From NCBI RefSeq assembly GCF_001439845.1, contig NZ_JYLO01000020.1:1-64000 (forward strand): DNA of 64,000 nt, given 5' to 3'. The position numbers and the translations under genes are program-made. Below are positions 1 through 7,110 of this stretch, piece by piece. The number at the start of each line of letters is the position of its first letter. Position 1 is the first letter of the stretch. The DNA comes from Pseudomonas lactis (lineage in GTDB: Bacteria > Pseudomonadota > Gammaproteobacteria > Pseudomonadales > Pseudomonadaceae). Below the pieces are notes generated by a model, which was not told where the DNA came from, made no database searches, and was given only the letters and a program-made list of their open reading frames with translations.

Positions 1-1
1 A

Positions 2-1507
2 GCTGCAACACAAGCGTGGCACCCGCTGGGCATGCGCGCCGCCTGGTTCGCCGAGATTGAGCAGTTTCCGTCGGCGGTCCTGGCCTACCGCTACCCTGAC
101 GTGCCGAACCACGGCGACATGACCAAGCTGGCCGCCCTGGTGCTGGCCGGCAAGATCCCGGCGCCGGACGTGCTGGTCGGCGGCACCCCATGCCAGGCAT
201 TTTCGGTCGCCGGTATGCGCGAAGGCCTCACTGACCCGCGCGGCGCACTCACCATCAAATACGTGGAGCTTGCAGATGCAGTTGACTATGTTCGCGCCGG
301 CCAGCGAAAGCCCGCCAGCGTCATCGTCTGGGAGAACGTCCCCGGCGTCCTCAGCGACAAAGGGAACGCCTTCGGATGCTTTCTTGGCGCGCTTGCTGGG
401 GAAGACTGCGAGCTGCAGCCTTCAGGGAAGAAATGGCAGGACGCTGGTTGTGTGTATGGACCCAAAAGAACAATCGCGTGGCGGGTCCTGGACGCCCAAT
501 ATTTCGGCCTGGCCCAACGACGCCGTCGTGTGTTCGTTGTCGCAAGTGCTCGAGACGGGTTCGATCCCACCGAGGTACTTTTTGAGCGAGAAGGCGTGCG
601 CCGGGATACTGCGCCGCGCCGAGGCCAGGGGCAGGACGTTACCGGAACAGCTCCTTTCGGCCCTGCACAGCGGTTCGGACCAGTCGCAGCCCTAACCGCG
701 AATGGTGTTGGAACATGTGGCGCAGATGACAACCAAGCTCAGGCAGGACATCTGCTTGTCTTCGGCGGGAACGACACCCGTGGGCCAATCGATGTGGCTC
801 CGGCGCGCAATGCATGCGGAAGCGCCAGTGGGCGGATGGATTTTGAAAGCGAGGCATTCGTTGTCACGGGTACGCTTCAAGCCGGCGGCAAAGCAGCCGG
901 TAGCGCTACTCAGCAAGACGCAGAGTCCGGCCTGCTGGTAGTGCACGGCACCCAAGACCCTGGTGTCAGCAACAAACTTGCCTTCGCCCTAGGCAGGAAC
1001 AACGGCCAGGAAAACGCGGTGCTGGCATTTTCCTGCAAGGATCACGGTGCTGACGCCGGGGCGATCGCCCCTACCCTGCGCGCAATGAACCACTCAGGCA
1101 GCCATGCCAACGCCGGCGGCCAGGTCGCTGTATGTATCACCGGCGACATCACCCATACGCTGAAAGCTGAAGGGTTCGATGGGAGCGAGGACGGAACAGG
1201 CCGTGGGCAGCCCATAGTTGCATGCCGCGACGTAGCCCAGACCTTGACCAGCAACTACGGCAAGCAAGTCGACAACACAGACTCATCCCTGGGCCCCAAC
1301 GTTGTATCTTCCACCAGTGCTGTCCGTCGACTAACTCCCCGCGAGTGCGAACGCCTCCAGGGCATGACCGACGACTACACGCTGATCCCTTGGCGGGGAA
1401 AGCCTGCCAGCGAATGCCCTGACGGCCCCCGCTACAAGGCGATCGGCAACAGCAAGGCCGTCACCGTGGTTCGCTGGATCGGCCGGCGCCTTCTGCAACA
1501 ACTCTGA
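2..1507 (+). CDS. Phage-type DNA (cytosine-5) methyltransferase, 5' end cut by window edge
   Basis: It transfers a methyl group from SAM to cytosine C5 in DNA. The reading frame is open to the window edge, and the residues before the first ATG at 32 (AWHPLG) look like normal family sequence, so the gene starts outside the window. Visible motifs are the catalytic PCQAFS near base 190 (motif IV), WENVPG near 330 (VI) and QRRRRVF near 520 (VIII), with the motif IX/X region RLTPRECERLQG and KAIGNSKAV at the C-terminus. Between VIII and IX lies a long target-recognition region of about 240 residues with repeated TL...V units. There is no restriction partner in view. Its place in an integrase-linked gene row suggests a phage orphan methylase that protects phage DNA or alters host methylation. 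The family is clear; the target sequence is unknown. Confidence 0.93.
   Translation, partial: AATQAWHPLGMRAAWFAEIEQFPSAVLAYRYPDVPNHGDMTKLAALVLAGKIPAPDVLVGGTPCQAFSVAGMREGLTDPRGALTIKYVELADAVDYVRAGQRKPASVIVWENVPGVLSDKGNAFGCFLGALAGEDCELQPSGKKWQDAGCVYGPKRTIAWRVLDAQYFGLAQRRRRVFVVASARDGFDPTEVLFEREGVRRDTAPRRGQGQDVTGTAPFGPAQRFGPVAALTANGVGTCGADDNQAQAGHLLVFGGNDTRGPIDVAPARNACGSASGRMDFESEAFVVTGTLQAGGKAAGSATQQDAESGLLVVHGTQDPGVSNKLAFALGRNNGQENAVLAFSCKDHGADAGAIAPTLRAMNHSGSHANAGGQVAVCITGDITHTLKAEGFDGSEDGTGRGQPIVACRDVAQTLTSNYGKQVDNTDSSLGPNVVSSTSAVRRLTPRECERLQGMTDDYTLIPWRGKPASECPDGPRYKAIGNSKAVTVVRWIGRRLLQQL
270..695 (+). CDS. Candidate overprinted phage ORF nested inside the methyltransferase gene
   Basis: This 141-residue frame lies wholly inside the methyltransferase gene, shifted by one base. 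I would normally discard it as a shadow. However, its C-terminal half (WPNDAVVCSLSQVLETGS, then YFLSEKACAGILRRAE and RGRTLP) resembles small phage proteins that I recall being annotated beside or overlapping phage Dcm genes, usually ending in a ...GILRRAEKRGK...LP signature. The N-terminal part is rich in Ser, Thr and Pro. Starts are possible at 270 or 276. No strong ribosome site is visible and the function is unknown. It could be a true second-frame gene, or a recurrent artefact caused by strong conservation of the methylase frame. Confidence 0.4.
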   Translation: MQMQLTMFAPASESPPASSSGRTSPASSATKGTPSDAFLARLLGKTASCSLQGRNGRTLVVCMDPKEQSRGGSWTPNISAWPNDAVVCSLSQVLETGSIPPRYFLSEKACAGILRRAEARGRTLPEQLLSALHSGSDQSQP

Positions 1508-1540
1508 ACTCCCCCACTCCATCTACAAGGTGAATAAGCC

Positions 1541-1849
1541 ATGACGCAGACAGCGCAGGAAAAGTTCGAAGCTTGGCATTTGGCCCGGTTTCCCGGAGCA
1601 AGTCTGTCGAAACGGACAAATGGTGAGTACATCAATCTGTACGTAGGCATGTGCTGGATTGGCTGGAGCGCTTCCCGCGAGACGCTGGTGGTTGAGCTGC
1701 CAGCCGTCGAGGCCTGGGACAACGACGGGCGCCTGGACCGCGAGAAAGACGACACTGCCGATTGTGCAATCGGGCTGGTGCCGAGCTTTGATGTGCGAAT
1801 TGTACTGTTAGGCGCTGGCATCACTATCTCGGAGGGGCCCAGGCCATGA
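1541..1849 (+). CDS. Hypothetical phage protein, 102 aa
   Basis: This is a small acidic soluble protein that I cannot assign. It starts 33 bases after the methyltransferase stop, with AAGGTG upstream as a ribosome site, and its last four bases overlap the next gene (ATGA), so the two are co-translated. Residues 30-45 hold an aromatic stretch (YINLYVGMCWIGW), and the middle is rich in Asp and Glu (DNDGRLDREKDDT). There is no signal peptide or membrane segment. Its position between a phage methylase and an integrase marks it as accessory cargo of the element. Confidence 0.7.
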   Translation: MTQTAQEKFEAWHLARFPGASLSKRTNGEYINLYVGMCWIGWSASRETLVVELPAVEAWDNDGRLDREKDDTADCAIGLVPSFDVRIVLLGAGITISEGPRP

Positions 1850-2133
1850 GCAAACGCCAACCAATGCAGCCTGTGGAAGTAGCGGCTGATCAAGTCGTCC
1901 GCTTCAAGAAAAATCAAATCATCTGCGACATGCAGGAGCTGTGCGCAAAGCATGGCTTAGACCTGAACGACATCGCCTGTCGCGAATACTCGAAGGATGA
2001 TCGCTCGCAGCTCATGCAGTTGATCGGCTACAGCGTTTCCGGCTATGGCAACCTCGACTGCTCTAGGGCTAAGCATGTCATGCGCGCTGATGAAGAAGCT
2101 GACGCCCTTAGCAGCGCCGTACTTTCGAAGTAA
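1846..2133 (+). CDS. Hypothetical phage protein, 95 aa
   Basis: This protein is unassigned. Its start overlaps the previous stop as ATGA, indicating translational coupling. The sequence has a basic N-terminal half (VVRFKKNQIICDM) and a mid-section (LCAKHGLDLNDIACREYSKDDRSQLMQLIGYSVSGYGNL) that resembles the short phage proteins carrying an SQLMQLIGYSVSG-like segment near lysogeny modules. No catalytic motif, signal peptide or membrane helix is visible. It probably belongs to the same early operon as the methylase. Confidence 0.7.
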   Translation: MSKRQPMQPVEVAADQVVRFKKNQIICDMQELCAKHGLDLNDIACREYSKDDRSQLMQLIGYSVSGYGNLDCSRAKHVMRADEEADALSSAVLSK

Positions 2134-2182
2134 CCCCAATCCCCCTACATGCCTGCCGGTGAGCGGCGGGCGAGGTATTCCT

Positions 2183-2737
2183 ATGTCTGACATGCAGCAA
2201 ATCATCAACGCATTGACTGCCCCGCCCGAACCAGCCATTGAAGTTTTGACCCTCGACCGGAAAGCGGCAGAAGAAATCCTGAATGAACTGGAAGAGAAGG
2301 ACCCGCTACGTCCTATCGTGACCTATTTGCGCCGGGCACTGACTGATCCGCCTATAGCACTTTGGGCGATGCACAGCGTTGGGCCAGGAGAAGTTAGCGC
2401 ATGCCTGAGCAAAGAAGACGCAGAGCACCGGGCTCAGGCCGTGCGGGACGCGTGCGCCGATGCAGCAAGGCGCAACAACTGGGACATGGGGCCGATCACC
2501 ATAGACGTGATTCCGTCGCCCTGGGAGCCGGCCCAGCACTTTGAAGAATGCGCAATTGAATGGAAGGCCGAAGCAGATAGGTTGCGGGCACTGGCGATAA
2601 AGACTGAGCGCCAGAAAGACACGCTACTAACAGCTGCAAAGGAAGCTCTTTCCGTCATTGATCGCATAAAGCCTGCGGGCAACGGCAATGGAACACAGCT
2701 CCGACTGGCTTCGGCTATCTACAACGCCACCCGCTAA
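2183..2737 (+). CDS. Hypothetical phage protein, 184 aa
   Basis: The frame is open from 2045, but the ATG at 2183 (MSDMQQI) is preferred because GAGGT lies 6-10 bases before it and because the upstream part overlaps the preceding gene. It is a soluble protein. Its middle residues (YLRRALTDPPIALWAMHSVG..VSACLSKEDAEH) look like a phage early-region protein with a small mixed alpha/beta part. The C-terminal third is helical and charged (CAIEWKAEADRLRALAIKTERQKDTLL) and could form a short coiled coil. I do not recognise a function. Confidence 0.65.
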   Translation: MSDMQQIINALTAPPEPAIEVLTLDRKAAEEILNELEEKDPLRPIVTYLRRALTDPPIALWAMHSVGPGEVSACLSKEDAEHRAQAVRDACADAARRNNWDMGPITIDVIPSPWEPAQHFEECAIEWKAEADRLRALAIKTERQKDTLLTAAKEALSVIDRIKPAGNGNGTQLRLASAIYNATR

Positions 2738-2772
2738 CCACCTTCTGCCGCCCAGCGCGGCAAGGACAACCC

Positions 2773-2991
2773 ATGTTCGCTATGAAACTCACCCTGATAC
2801 TGCTGGGGGCTTTTCTATACCTGGTAGGAACACTCGGCTGGTTCGGCTGGTTCGCTATCGACCTGCTGGGCACCGGCACCACCGAGGCACTGCTCTACGC
2901 CTTCGCCGGTACATGCACCTGGCTGCTGATCAGCTTTGGCCTGGCAATCCACATTATTAAGACAGCGCGGCCCACGGTGGGCGGGAGGTAG
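2773..2991 (+). CDS. Small phage membrane protein, 72 aa
   Basis: Two hydrophobic segments (about residues 6-28 and 37-60) with a short Gly/Thr-rich turn between them predict a two-helix inner-membrane hairpin with a basic C-terminal tail (IIKTARPTVGGR). A second in-frame ATG at 2782 is also possible. It begins 35 bases after the previous gene, and the excisionase-like gene starts 2 bases after its stop. Such small membrane proteins are common in prophage lysogeny arms. Whether this one has a superinfection-exclusion role is only a guess. Confidence 0.6.
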   Translation: MFAMKLTLILLGAFLYLVGTLGWFGWFAIDLLGTGTTEALLYAFAGTCTWLLISFGLAIHIIKTARPTVGGR

Positions 2992-2993
2992 CT

Positions 2994-3227
2994 ATGGCAA
3001 AGGTCCTGGCGCAAATTACGGTCAAGCTTCCGCGCCTCATGGAGGCCGGGGAATACAGGAAGTTGCGGTACGTCGGTGGAAAGCCGAGCCTGCAGCAGTT
3101 GAAGAAATGGATTGAGGAAGGCGAAGTGATTGGAGAGGTAAAGGGCGGGATGTATTTCGTCGACGTGCAGGCGGAGGTTATGGGATCGAGTGACCCGCTG
3201 CTGGCCAAGATGCTGGAGATTGGGTGA
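2994..3227 (+). CDS. Probable phage excisionase, 77 aa
   Basis: This is a small basic protein whose centre (YVGGKPSLQQLKKWIEEGEVIGEVKGGMYFVDVQAE) has the layout of a winged-helix recombination directionality factor: a short helix-turn-helix followed by a strand carrying GGMYFVDV. Its stop overlaps the integrase start as TGATG, the usual xis-int arrangement in lambdoid elements. It would bind next to the integrase arm sites and bias recombination toward excision. The assignment rests on size, composition and position rather than a diagnostic motif. Confidence 0.65.
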   Translation: MAKVLAQITVKLPRLMEAGEYRKLRYVGGKPSLQQLKKWIEEGEVIGEVKGGMYFVDVQAEVMGSSDPLLAKMLEIG

Positions 3228-4363
3228 TGGCTGCCCGCCCCCGCACGCTGCAAAACAGAAAGCTGCCGCCAAACCTTTACCCGAACGGGAAGTATTGGCG
3301 GTACCGCAACCCGATCACCGGCGTGATGACCAGCATCAACCGCCCTCTGGAGGAGGCAATCAAGCTGGCCCGGGCAGCCAACCTCAAAATGGCCGAGCTG
3401 GTCGTAGATGACGGCTCGCTGCTGTCGGTGTTGACCGGCGACCGACTACCGATCGTGAGCAACCTGCTGACGCGCTTCGAAGAAGATTGGTTGCCGCACC
3501 GGTCATACGCCGCCCGCACCCTGGAGGAGATCAAGTTCAAGCTCGAGCGGTACCGGCAGGATCTGGGTGACCGCTTGATAGGACAGTTGGATGTGCTGGC
3601 CATGGCCGAGTACCTGGATAACTTCAGCAACAATGCCTACACGAAGCACCGCGGGCTGTGGGTGCAGATATTCGCGTTCGCAGTGGCCAAGGGCCTGGCC
3701 GAACGTAACAACGCCGAACTCACCCTGGTAAAGAAGGAGGCCGAGAAAAAGCGCCAGCGCCACACGCTCGACGGGTTGAAGGTGATCATCCACGCAGCAA
3801 CAACGCCGCCATGGCTAAAGCGGGCAATCCGCCTGGCCCTGGCCAGCCTTCAGCGCCGGGACGACATCGTCACCTGGCTGAAGTCTGCTGCGGACATGGA
3901 AAAGAACACGCTCACAGTGTCGCCAGGGAAAACCCAGGGTTACGACAACCCGGTACACCTGAAGATCACCATGGGCGCAACGCTGCGGGAGGTGGTCGGA
4001 GAGTGCCTGCGCTCACCGCTCGCCTCGCCCTACCTGATCCACTACAAGCCCAAAGCCCGCAGGCGGGAGCAGATAGACGCCAAGGATCACTGGACATCGG
4101 TAACGCCGGACTACCTGACCAAGGAGTTCAGCAAGGCCAGGGACGCAGCGCACGCCTATGACCACGTGCCGGCCGGAGAGCGCCCCACTTTTCACGAGAT
4201 CCGCGCATTGGGTGCCTGGTTGTATGAGCAGCAGAATTTCCCACAGGAGTACATCCAGGCGCTCATGGGCCATGCGGACGAGAAGATGACGAAGCATTAT
4301 CAGGAGGGGCACGACGAAAAGAAGATCGAGTATGTCGAGGTGGGCGCCGAGTTGGCGTTTTGA
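3227..4363 (+). CDS. int: Lambda-type tyrosine integrase
   Basis: It catalyses site-specific integration and excision of the element. The N-terminus (residues about 5-55, with LPPNLYPNGKYWRYRNPITG) closely follows the arm-site-binding domain of lambda Int. A SAM-like core-binding domain and the catalytic domain follow. The catalytic set is visible: Arg in SLQRRDDI, Lys in GKTQG, HEIRALG, LMGHADEKM, and the Tyr nucleophile in MTKHYQ. At 378 residues it is close to the family norm. The ATG at 3227 overlaps the xis stop; a GTG at 3224 is also in frame. The gene points at tRNA-Val(GAC), 110 bases away, which is the likely attachment site. The integrase looks intact, so the element may still be mobile if its other end is present. 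Confidence 0.93.
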   Translation: MAARPRTLQNRKLPPNLYPNGKYWRYRNPITGVMTSINRPLEEAIKLARAANLKMAELVVDDGSLLSVLTGDRLPIVSNLLTRFEEDWLPHRSYAARTLEEIKFKLERYRQDLGDRLIGQLDVLAMAEYLDNFSNNAYTKHRGLWVQIFAFAVAKGLAERNNAELTLVKKEAEKKRQRHTLDGLKVIIHAATTPPWLKRAIRLALASLQRRDDIVTWLKSAADMEKNTLTVSPGKTQGYDNPVHLKITMGATLREVVGECLRSPLASPYLIHYKPKARRREQIDAKDHWTSVTPDYLTKEFSKARDAAHAYDHVPAGERPTFHEIRALGAWLYEQQNFPQEYIQALMGHADEKMTKHYQEGHDEKKIEYVEVGAELAF

Positions 4364-4370
4364 GGTGGGG

Positions 4371-4403
4371 GTTTTGCAAAAGTTTTGCAAAAGTTTTGCA
4401 AAT
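4371..4403 (+). repeat. Three abutting 11-bp direct repeats (GTTTTGCAAAA)
   Basis: Three head-to-tail copies (4371-4381, 4382-4392, 4393-4403; the last ends in T instead of A) begin 8 bases after the integrase stop. The period equals about one helical turn. They sit 70-100 bp from the tRNA 3' end, the expected core site. Lambda has three nearly contiguous ~10-bp integrase arm sites (P'1-P'3) at a similar distance from its core, so these are good candidates for arm-type sites. Confidence 0.6.
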
Positions 4404-4414
4404 CGCAGAAAGCA

Positions 4415-4445
4415 AAAAGGGGTCACCGTTTCCGATGACCCCTAT
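4415..4445 (-). terminator. Terminator after tRNA-Val(GAC)
   Basis: The stem has arms GGGGTCACCG and CGATGACCCC (one mismatch) around a 4-base loop. Read on the minus strand it is followed by TTTTTGC, as expected for intrinsic termination of the leftward tRNA transcript before it enters int. Confidence 0.75.
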
Positions 4446-4472
4446 AGACCGCCCAGCAGAGCGGATTTTGTT

Positions 4473-4549
4473 TGGTAGGCGCGATTGGACTCGAACCAAC
4501 GACCCCCACCATGTCAAGGTGGTGCTCTAACCAACTGAGCTACGTGCCT
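4473..4549 (-). tRNA. tRNA-Val (anticodon GAC)
   Basis: This is a 77-nt cloverleaf with encoded CCA. The anticodon stem-loop is CCACC-TTGACAT-GGTGG. The acceptor stem has an A5:C68 mismatch (bases 4545 and 4481). The 3' end faces the integrase, making it the probable attachment site. Confidence 0.95.
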
Positions 4550-4562
4550 GCTGTGAGGCGGC

Positions 4563-4590
4563 ATTCTACGGAATTTCGAAGGGGTGTCAA
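4563..4590 (-). promoter_or_regulatory. Sigma-70 promoter of tRNA-Val(GAC)
   Basis: On the minus strand TTGACA and TAGAAT are separated by 16 bp, and the -10 lies 14 bases upstream of the tRNA 5' end. Confidence 0.75.
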
Positions 4591-4733
4591 CATCTTTTTT
4601 GCAGCTAACCCTATGAATATGCGAATTTTTTATTTGCGTCGGGTACACCCGTGATTTCCGGGTGGCTGGCAGGCAATTTTCAACTCAGGTAGGATCGGCG
4701 CACTCGTAAAAAATATAAAACAGAGGTTCCAGG

Positions 4734-6017
4734 ATGGCGAACACCCCCTACCCCCAGTCGTATTACGCCGCTTCTGCGAATGAAGTCCCGCCCCGTCCTG
4801 TGCTGCAAGGTGAAGTCGAGACCGACGTGTGCGTGATCGGGGCTGGCTATACCGGGCTTTCCAGTGCGCTGTTTTTGCTGGAGAACGGCTTTCGCGTCAC
4901 GGTGCTGGAAGCCGCCAAGGTCGGTTTTGGTGCTTCGGGCCGCAACGGTGGGCAGATCGTCAACAGTTACAGCCGCGATATCGATGTGATCGAGCGCAGT
5001 GTCGGGCCTCAGCAGGCGCAGTTGTTGGGGCAGATGGCGTTTGAAGGCGGCAGGATCATCCGTGAGCGCGTGGCCAAGTATCAGATCCAGTGCGACTTGA
5101 AGGACGGCGGCGTGTTCGCCGCCCTCAATAGCAAGCACATGGGCCACTTGGAGTCGCAGAAGCGCCTGTGGGAGCGCTACGGCCATACGCAACTGGAGTT
5201 GTTGGACGAGCACCGCATCCGCGAAGTGGTGGCCTGTGACAACTATGTGGGCGGCCTGCTGGACATGAGCGGCGGTCATATCCACCCGCTCAACCTGGCG
5301 CTCGGTGAAGCCGCGGCCGTGGAATCCCTGGGCGGCACGATCTATGAGCAATCGGCAGCGGTGCGCATTGAGCGCGGTGCCAATCCGGTGGTGCACACCG
5401 CTGAAGGCAGGGTCAGGGCGAAGTTCATTATCGTCGCGGGCAACGCTTACCTGGGCAATCTGGTGCCGGAGTTGGCGGCCAAGTCGATGCCGTGCGGCAC
5501 CCAAGTGATCACCACGGCGCCACTGGGCGATGAAGTGGCCAAGACGCTGTTGCCCCAGGATTATTGTGTCGAGGACTGCAACTACCTGCTCGACTACTAC
5601 CGCCTCACCAGCGACAAGCGCCTGATCTTCGGCGGCGGCGTGGTGTATGGCGCGCGGGACCCGGCGAATATCGAAGCGATCATCCGGCCGAAAATGCTCA
5701 AGGCATTTCCACAGCTCAAGGACGTGAAGATCGACTACGCCTGGACCGGCAACTTCCTGCTGACCCTGTCGCGCTTGCCGCAGGTTGGCCGCCTTGGCGA
5801 CAACATCTATTACTCCCAGGGCTGTAGCGGCCATGGCGTGACGTACACGCACCTGGCGGGCAAAGTGCTGGCAGAGGCCTTGCGGGGTCAGGCTGAGCGT
5901 TTTGATGCGTTTGCGGACTTGCCGCATTACCCGTTCCCGGGTGGGCAGATGTTGCGCACGCCGTTTGCGGCGTTGGGGGCCTGGTACTACGGGTTGCGGG
6001 ATAAGTTCGGGATGTAA
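4734..6017 (+). CDS. puuB: FAD-dependent amine oxidoreductase, gamma-glutamylputrescine oxidase-like
   Basis: Members of this DAO-fold family oxidise the amino group of gamma-glutamylputrescine to an aldehyde in putrescine breakdown. The 427-residue protein has the N-terminal FAD-binding GAGYTG at residues 36-41, FGASGRNGGQ near 70, and a C-terminal FAD segment with GCSGHGVTYTHLAGK, all typical of PuuB/OrdL. It has no signal peptide, so it should act in the cytoplasm. It stands alone: no glutamylputrescine synthetase or aminotransferase gene is adjacent, so the substrate could be another gamma-glutamyl amine or an N-methyl amino acid. A REP doublet follows immediately. Confidence 0.8.
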   Translation: MANTPYPQSYYAASANEVPPRPVLQGEVETDVCVIGAGYTGLSSALFLLENGFRVTVLEAAKVGFGASGRNGGQIVNSYSRDIDVIERSVGPQQAQLLGQMAFEGGRIIRERVAKYQIQCDLKDGGVFAALNSKHMGHLESQKRLWERYGHTQLELLDEHRIREVVACDNYVGGLLDMSGGHIHPLNLALGEAAAVESLGGTIYEQSAAVRIERGANPVVHTAEGRVRAKFIIVAGNAYLGNLVPELAAKSMPCGTQVITTAPLGDEVAKTLLPQDYCVEDCNYLLDYYRLTSDKRLIFGGGVVYGARDPANIEAIIRPKMLKAFPQLKDVKIDYAWTGNFLLTLSRLPQVGRLGDNIYYSQGCSGHGVTYTHLAGKVLAEALRGQAERFDAFADLPHYPFPGGQMLRTPFAALGAWYYGLRDKFGM

Positions 6018-6021
6018 CCAC

Positions 6022-6121
6022 TGTAGGAGCGAGCTTGCTCGCGAAAAACTCACAGCCGCCGCATTCATTCAGAATAAACGCGTTATCGTTGAAGTTTTTC
6101 GCGAGCAAGCTCGCTCCTACA
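6022..6121. repeat. REP doublet (REPIN), family A
   Basis: Two inverted copies of GTAGGAGCGAGCTTGCTCG face each other around about 50 bases. They lie between the convergent puuB-like and xdhC-like genes, where a hairpin could also act as a bidirectional stop. Confidence 0.85.
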
Positions 6122-6137
6122 CCTACAGGGCTGCGCT

Positions 6138-7109
6138 TCAGAGCTGGTCGCGAGCAATCCCGCTGCGAATCCGCACGATATCGGCCAATACTGCCAGCGC
6201 GATTTCCGATGGCGTCCTGCTGCCCAGGTTAAGCCCGATGGGCGCGTGTATCCGCGCCAATTCAGCCTCCCCTAACCCACCGATACGGCGCAGTCGCTCA
6301 AAGCGCTTCTGCGATGTCTGCAACGACCCCATCACGCCAATGTAGAACGCGTCGGTACGCACCGCTTCCATCATCGCCAGATCGTCGATACGCGGGTCAT
6401 GGGTCAGCGCCACCACCGCCGTATCACGGTGACAGCCACCGTCGGCAATAAACACCGACGGCAACTGGCGACGAATCTCCACGCCATTGAGCACCACGCC
6501 TTCGAGCACTTCATCGCGCGGGTCGCAGAGGATCACCTCAAACCCAAGACCGACCGCAAACTCGGCACACGCCTGCGCCACGCTGGAGTACCCGGCCAGC
6601 AACAAACGCTGAGCCGCACCAACACGGATGCGCACCCGGTCACTGTCACGCTCGATGCGCGCGCCCTGCTCGCGGTCAGCAAACAGGCTGTGCGCCCCGC
6701 TGGCCAGATCCACCTCGCGAATCAAGCAGCGCTGCCCGAGCAGCGCCGACTCCACTTCACGCAGGTGCGCCTGCACCTCGCAGTCAGGCTCGAGCTTCTC
6801 AACCAAGACATCGAGAATACCGCCACAGGGCAGGCTGACCCGCGAGCGCGGATCGTCCCCTGCGCCATAGCGCACCACGTTGACCGCATCGAGAAACGCA
6901 CCTTCGGCGACGCGCTCGAGAAAGTCTTCCTCGACGCAACCACCCGACAACGACCCAATCCACTGCCCAGCGGCGTTCACCGCCAGCAGCGAACCCGGCG
7001 CCCGCGGCGCCGAGCCGTAGGTGGCCAGCACCGTACAGAGCCAGATGCGCTGCCCGGCCACCGACCACTCCAGCGCCCGTCGTATCACCTGCAGATCCAG
7101 ATGCTGCAT
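6138..7109 (-). CDS. XdhC/CoxI family molybdoenzyme maturation factor
   Basis: XdhC proteins bind molybdenum cofactor, help sulfurate it, and insert it into xanthine-dehydrogenase-family enzymes in the cytoplasm. This 323-residue protein has the N-terminal XdhC/CoxI domain (LATYGSAPRAPGSLLAV, SGGCVEEDF) and a C-terminal Rossmann-like domain (LLLAGYSSVAQACAEFAV, then DPRD). It is the last gene of the leftward operon, one base from the cytochrome gene, so it very likely matures the Mo subunit encoded upstream. That subunit carries a Tat signal, so cofactor loading here would precede export. Confidence 0.88.
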   Translation of the reverse strand: MQHLDLQVIRRALEWSVAGQRIWLCTVLATYGSAPRAPGSLLAVNAAGQWIGSLSGGCVEEDFLERVAEGAFLDAVNVVRYGAGDDPRSRVSLPCGGILDVLVEKLEPDCEVQAHLREVESALLGQRCLIREVDLASGAHSLFADREQGARIERDSDRVRIRVGAAQRLLLAGYSSVAQACAEFAVGLGFEVILCDPRDEVLEGVVLNGVEIRRQLPSVFIADGGCHRDTAVVALTHDPRIDDLAMMEAVRTDAFYIGVMGSLQTSQKRFERLRRIGGLGEAELARIHAPIGLNLGSRTPSEIALAVLADIVRIRSGIARDQL

Positions 7110-7110
7110 G

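Noticed and set aside
4472..4654. 60-aa frame over the tRNA-Val gene on the plus strand (IGLEPTTPT-like)
   Set aside because: It is the antisense of tRNA-Val(GAC) and its promoter; such peptides are common false predictions over tRNA genes.
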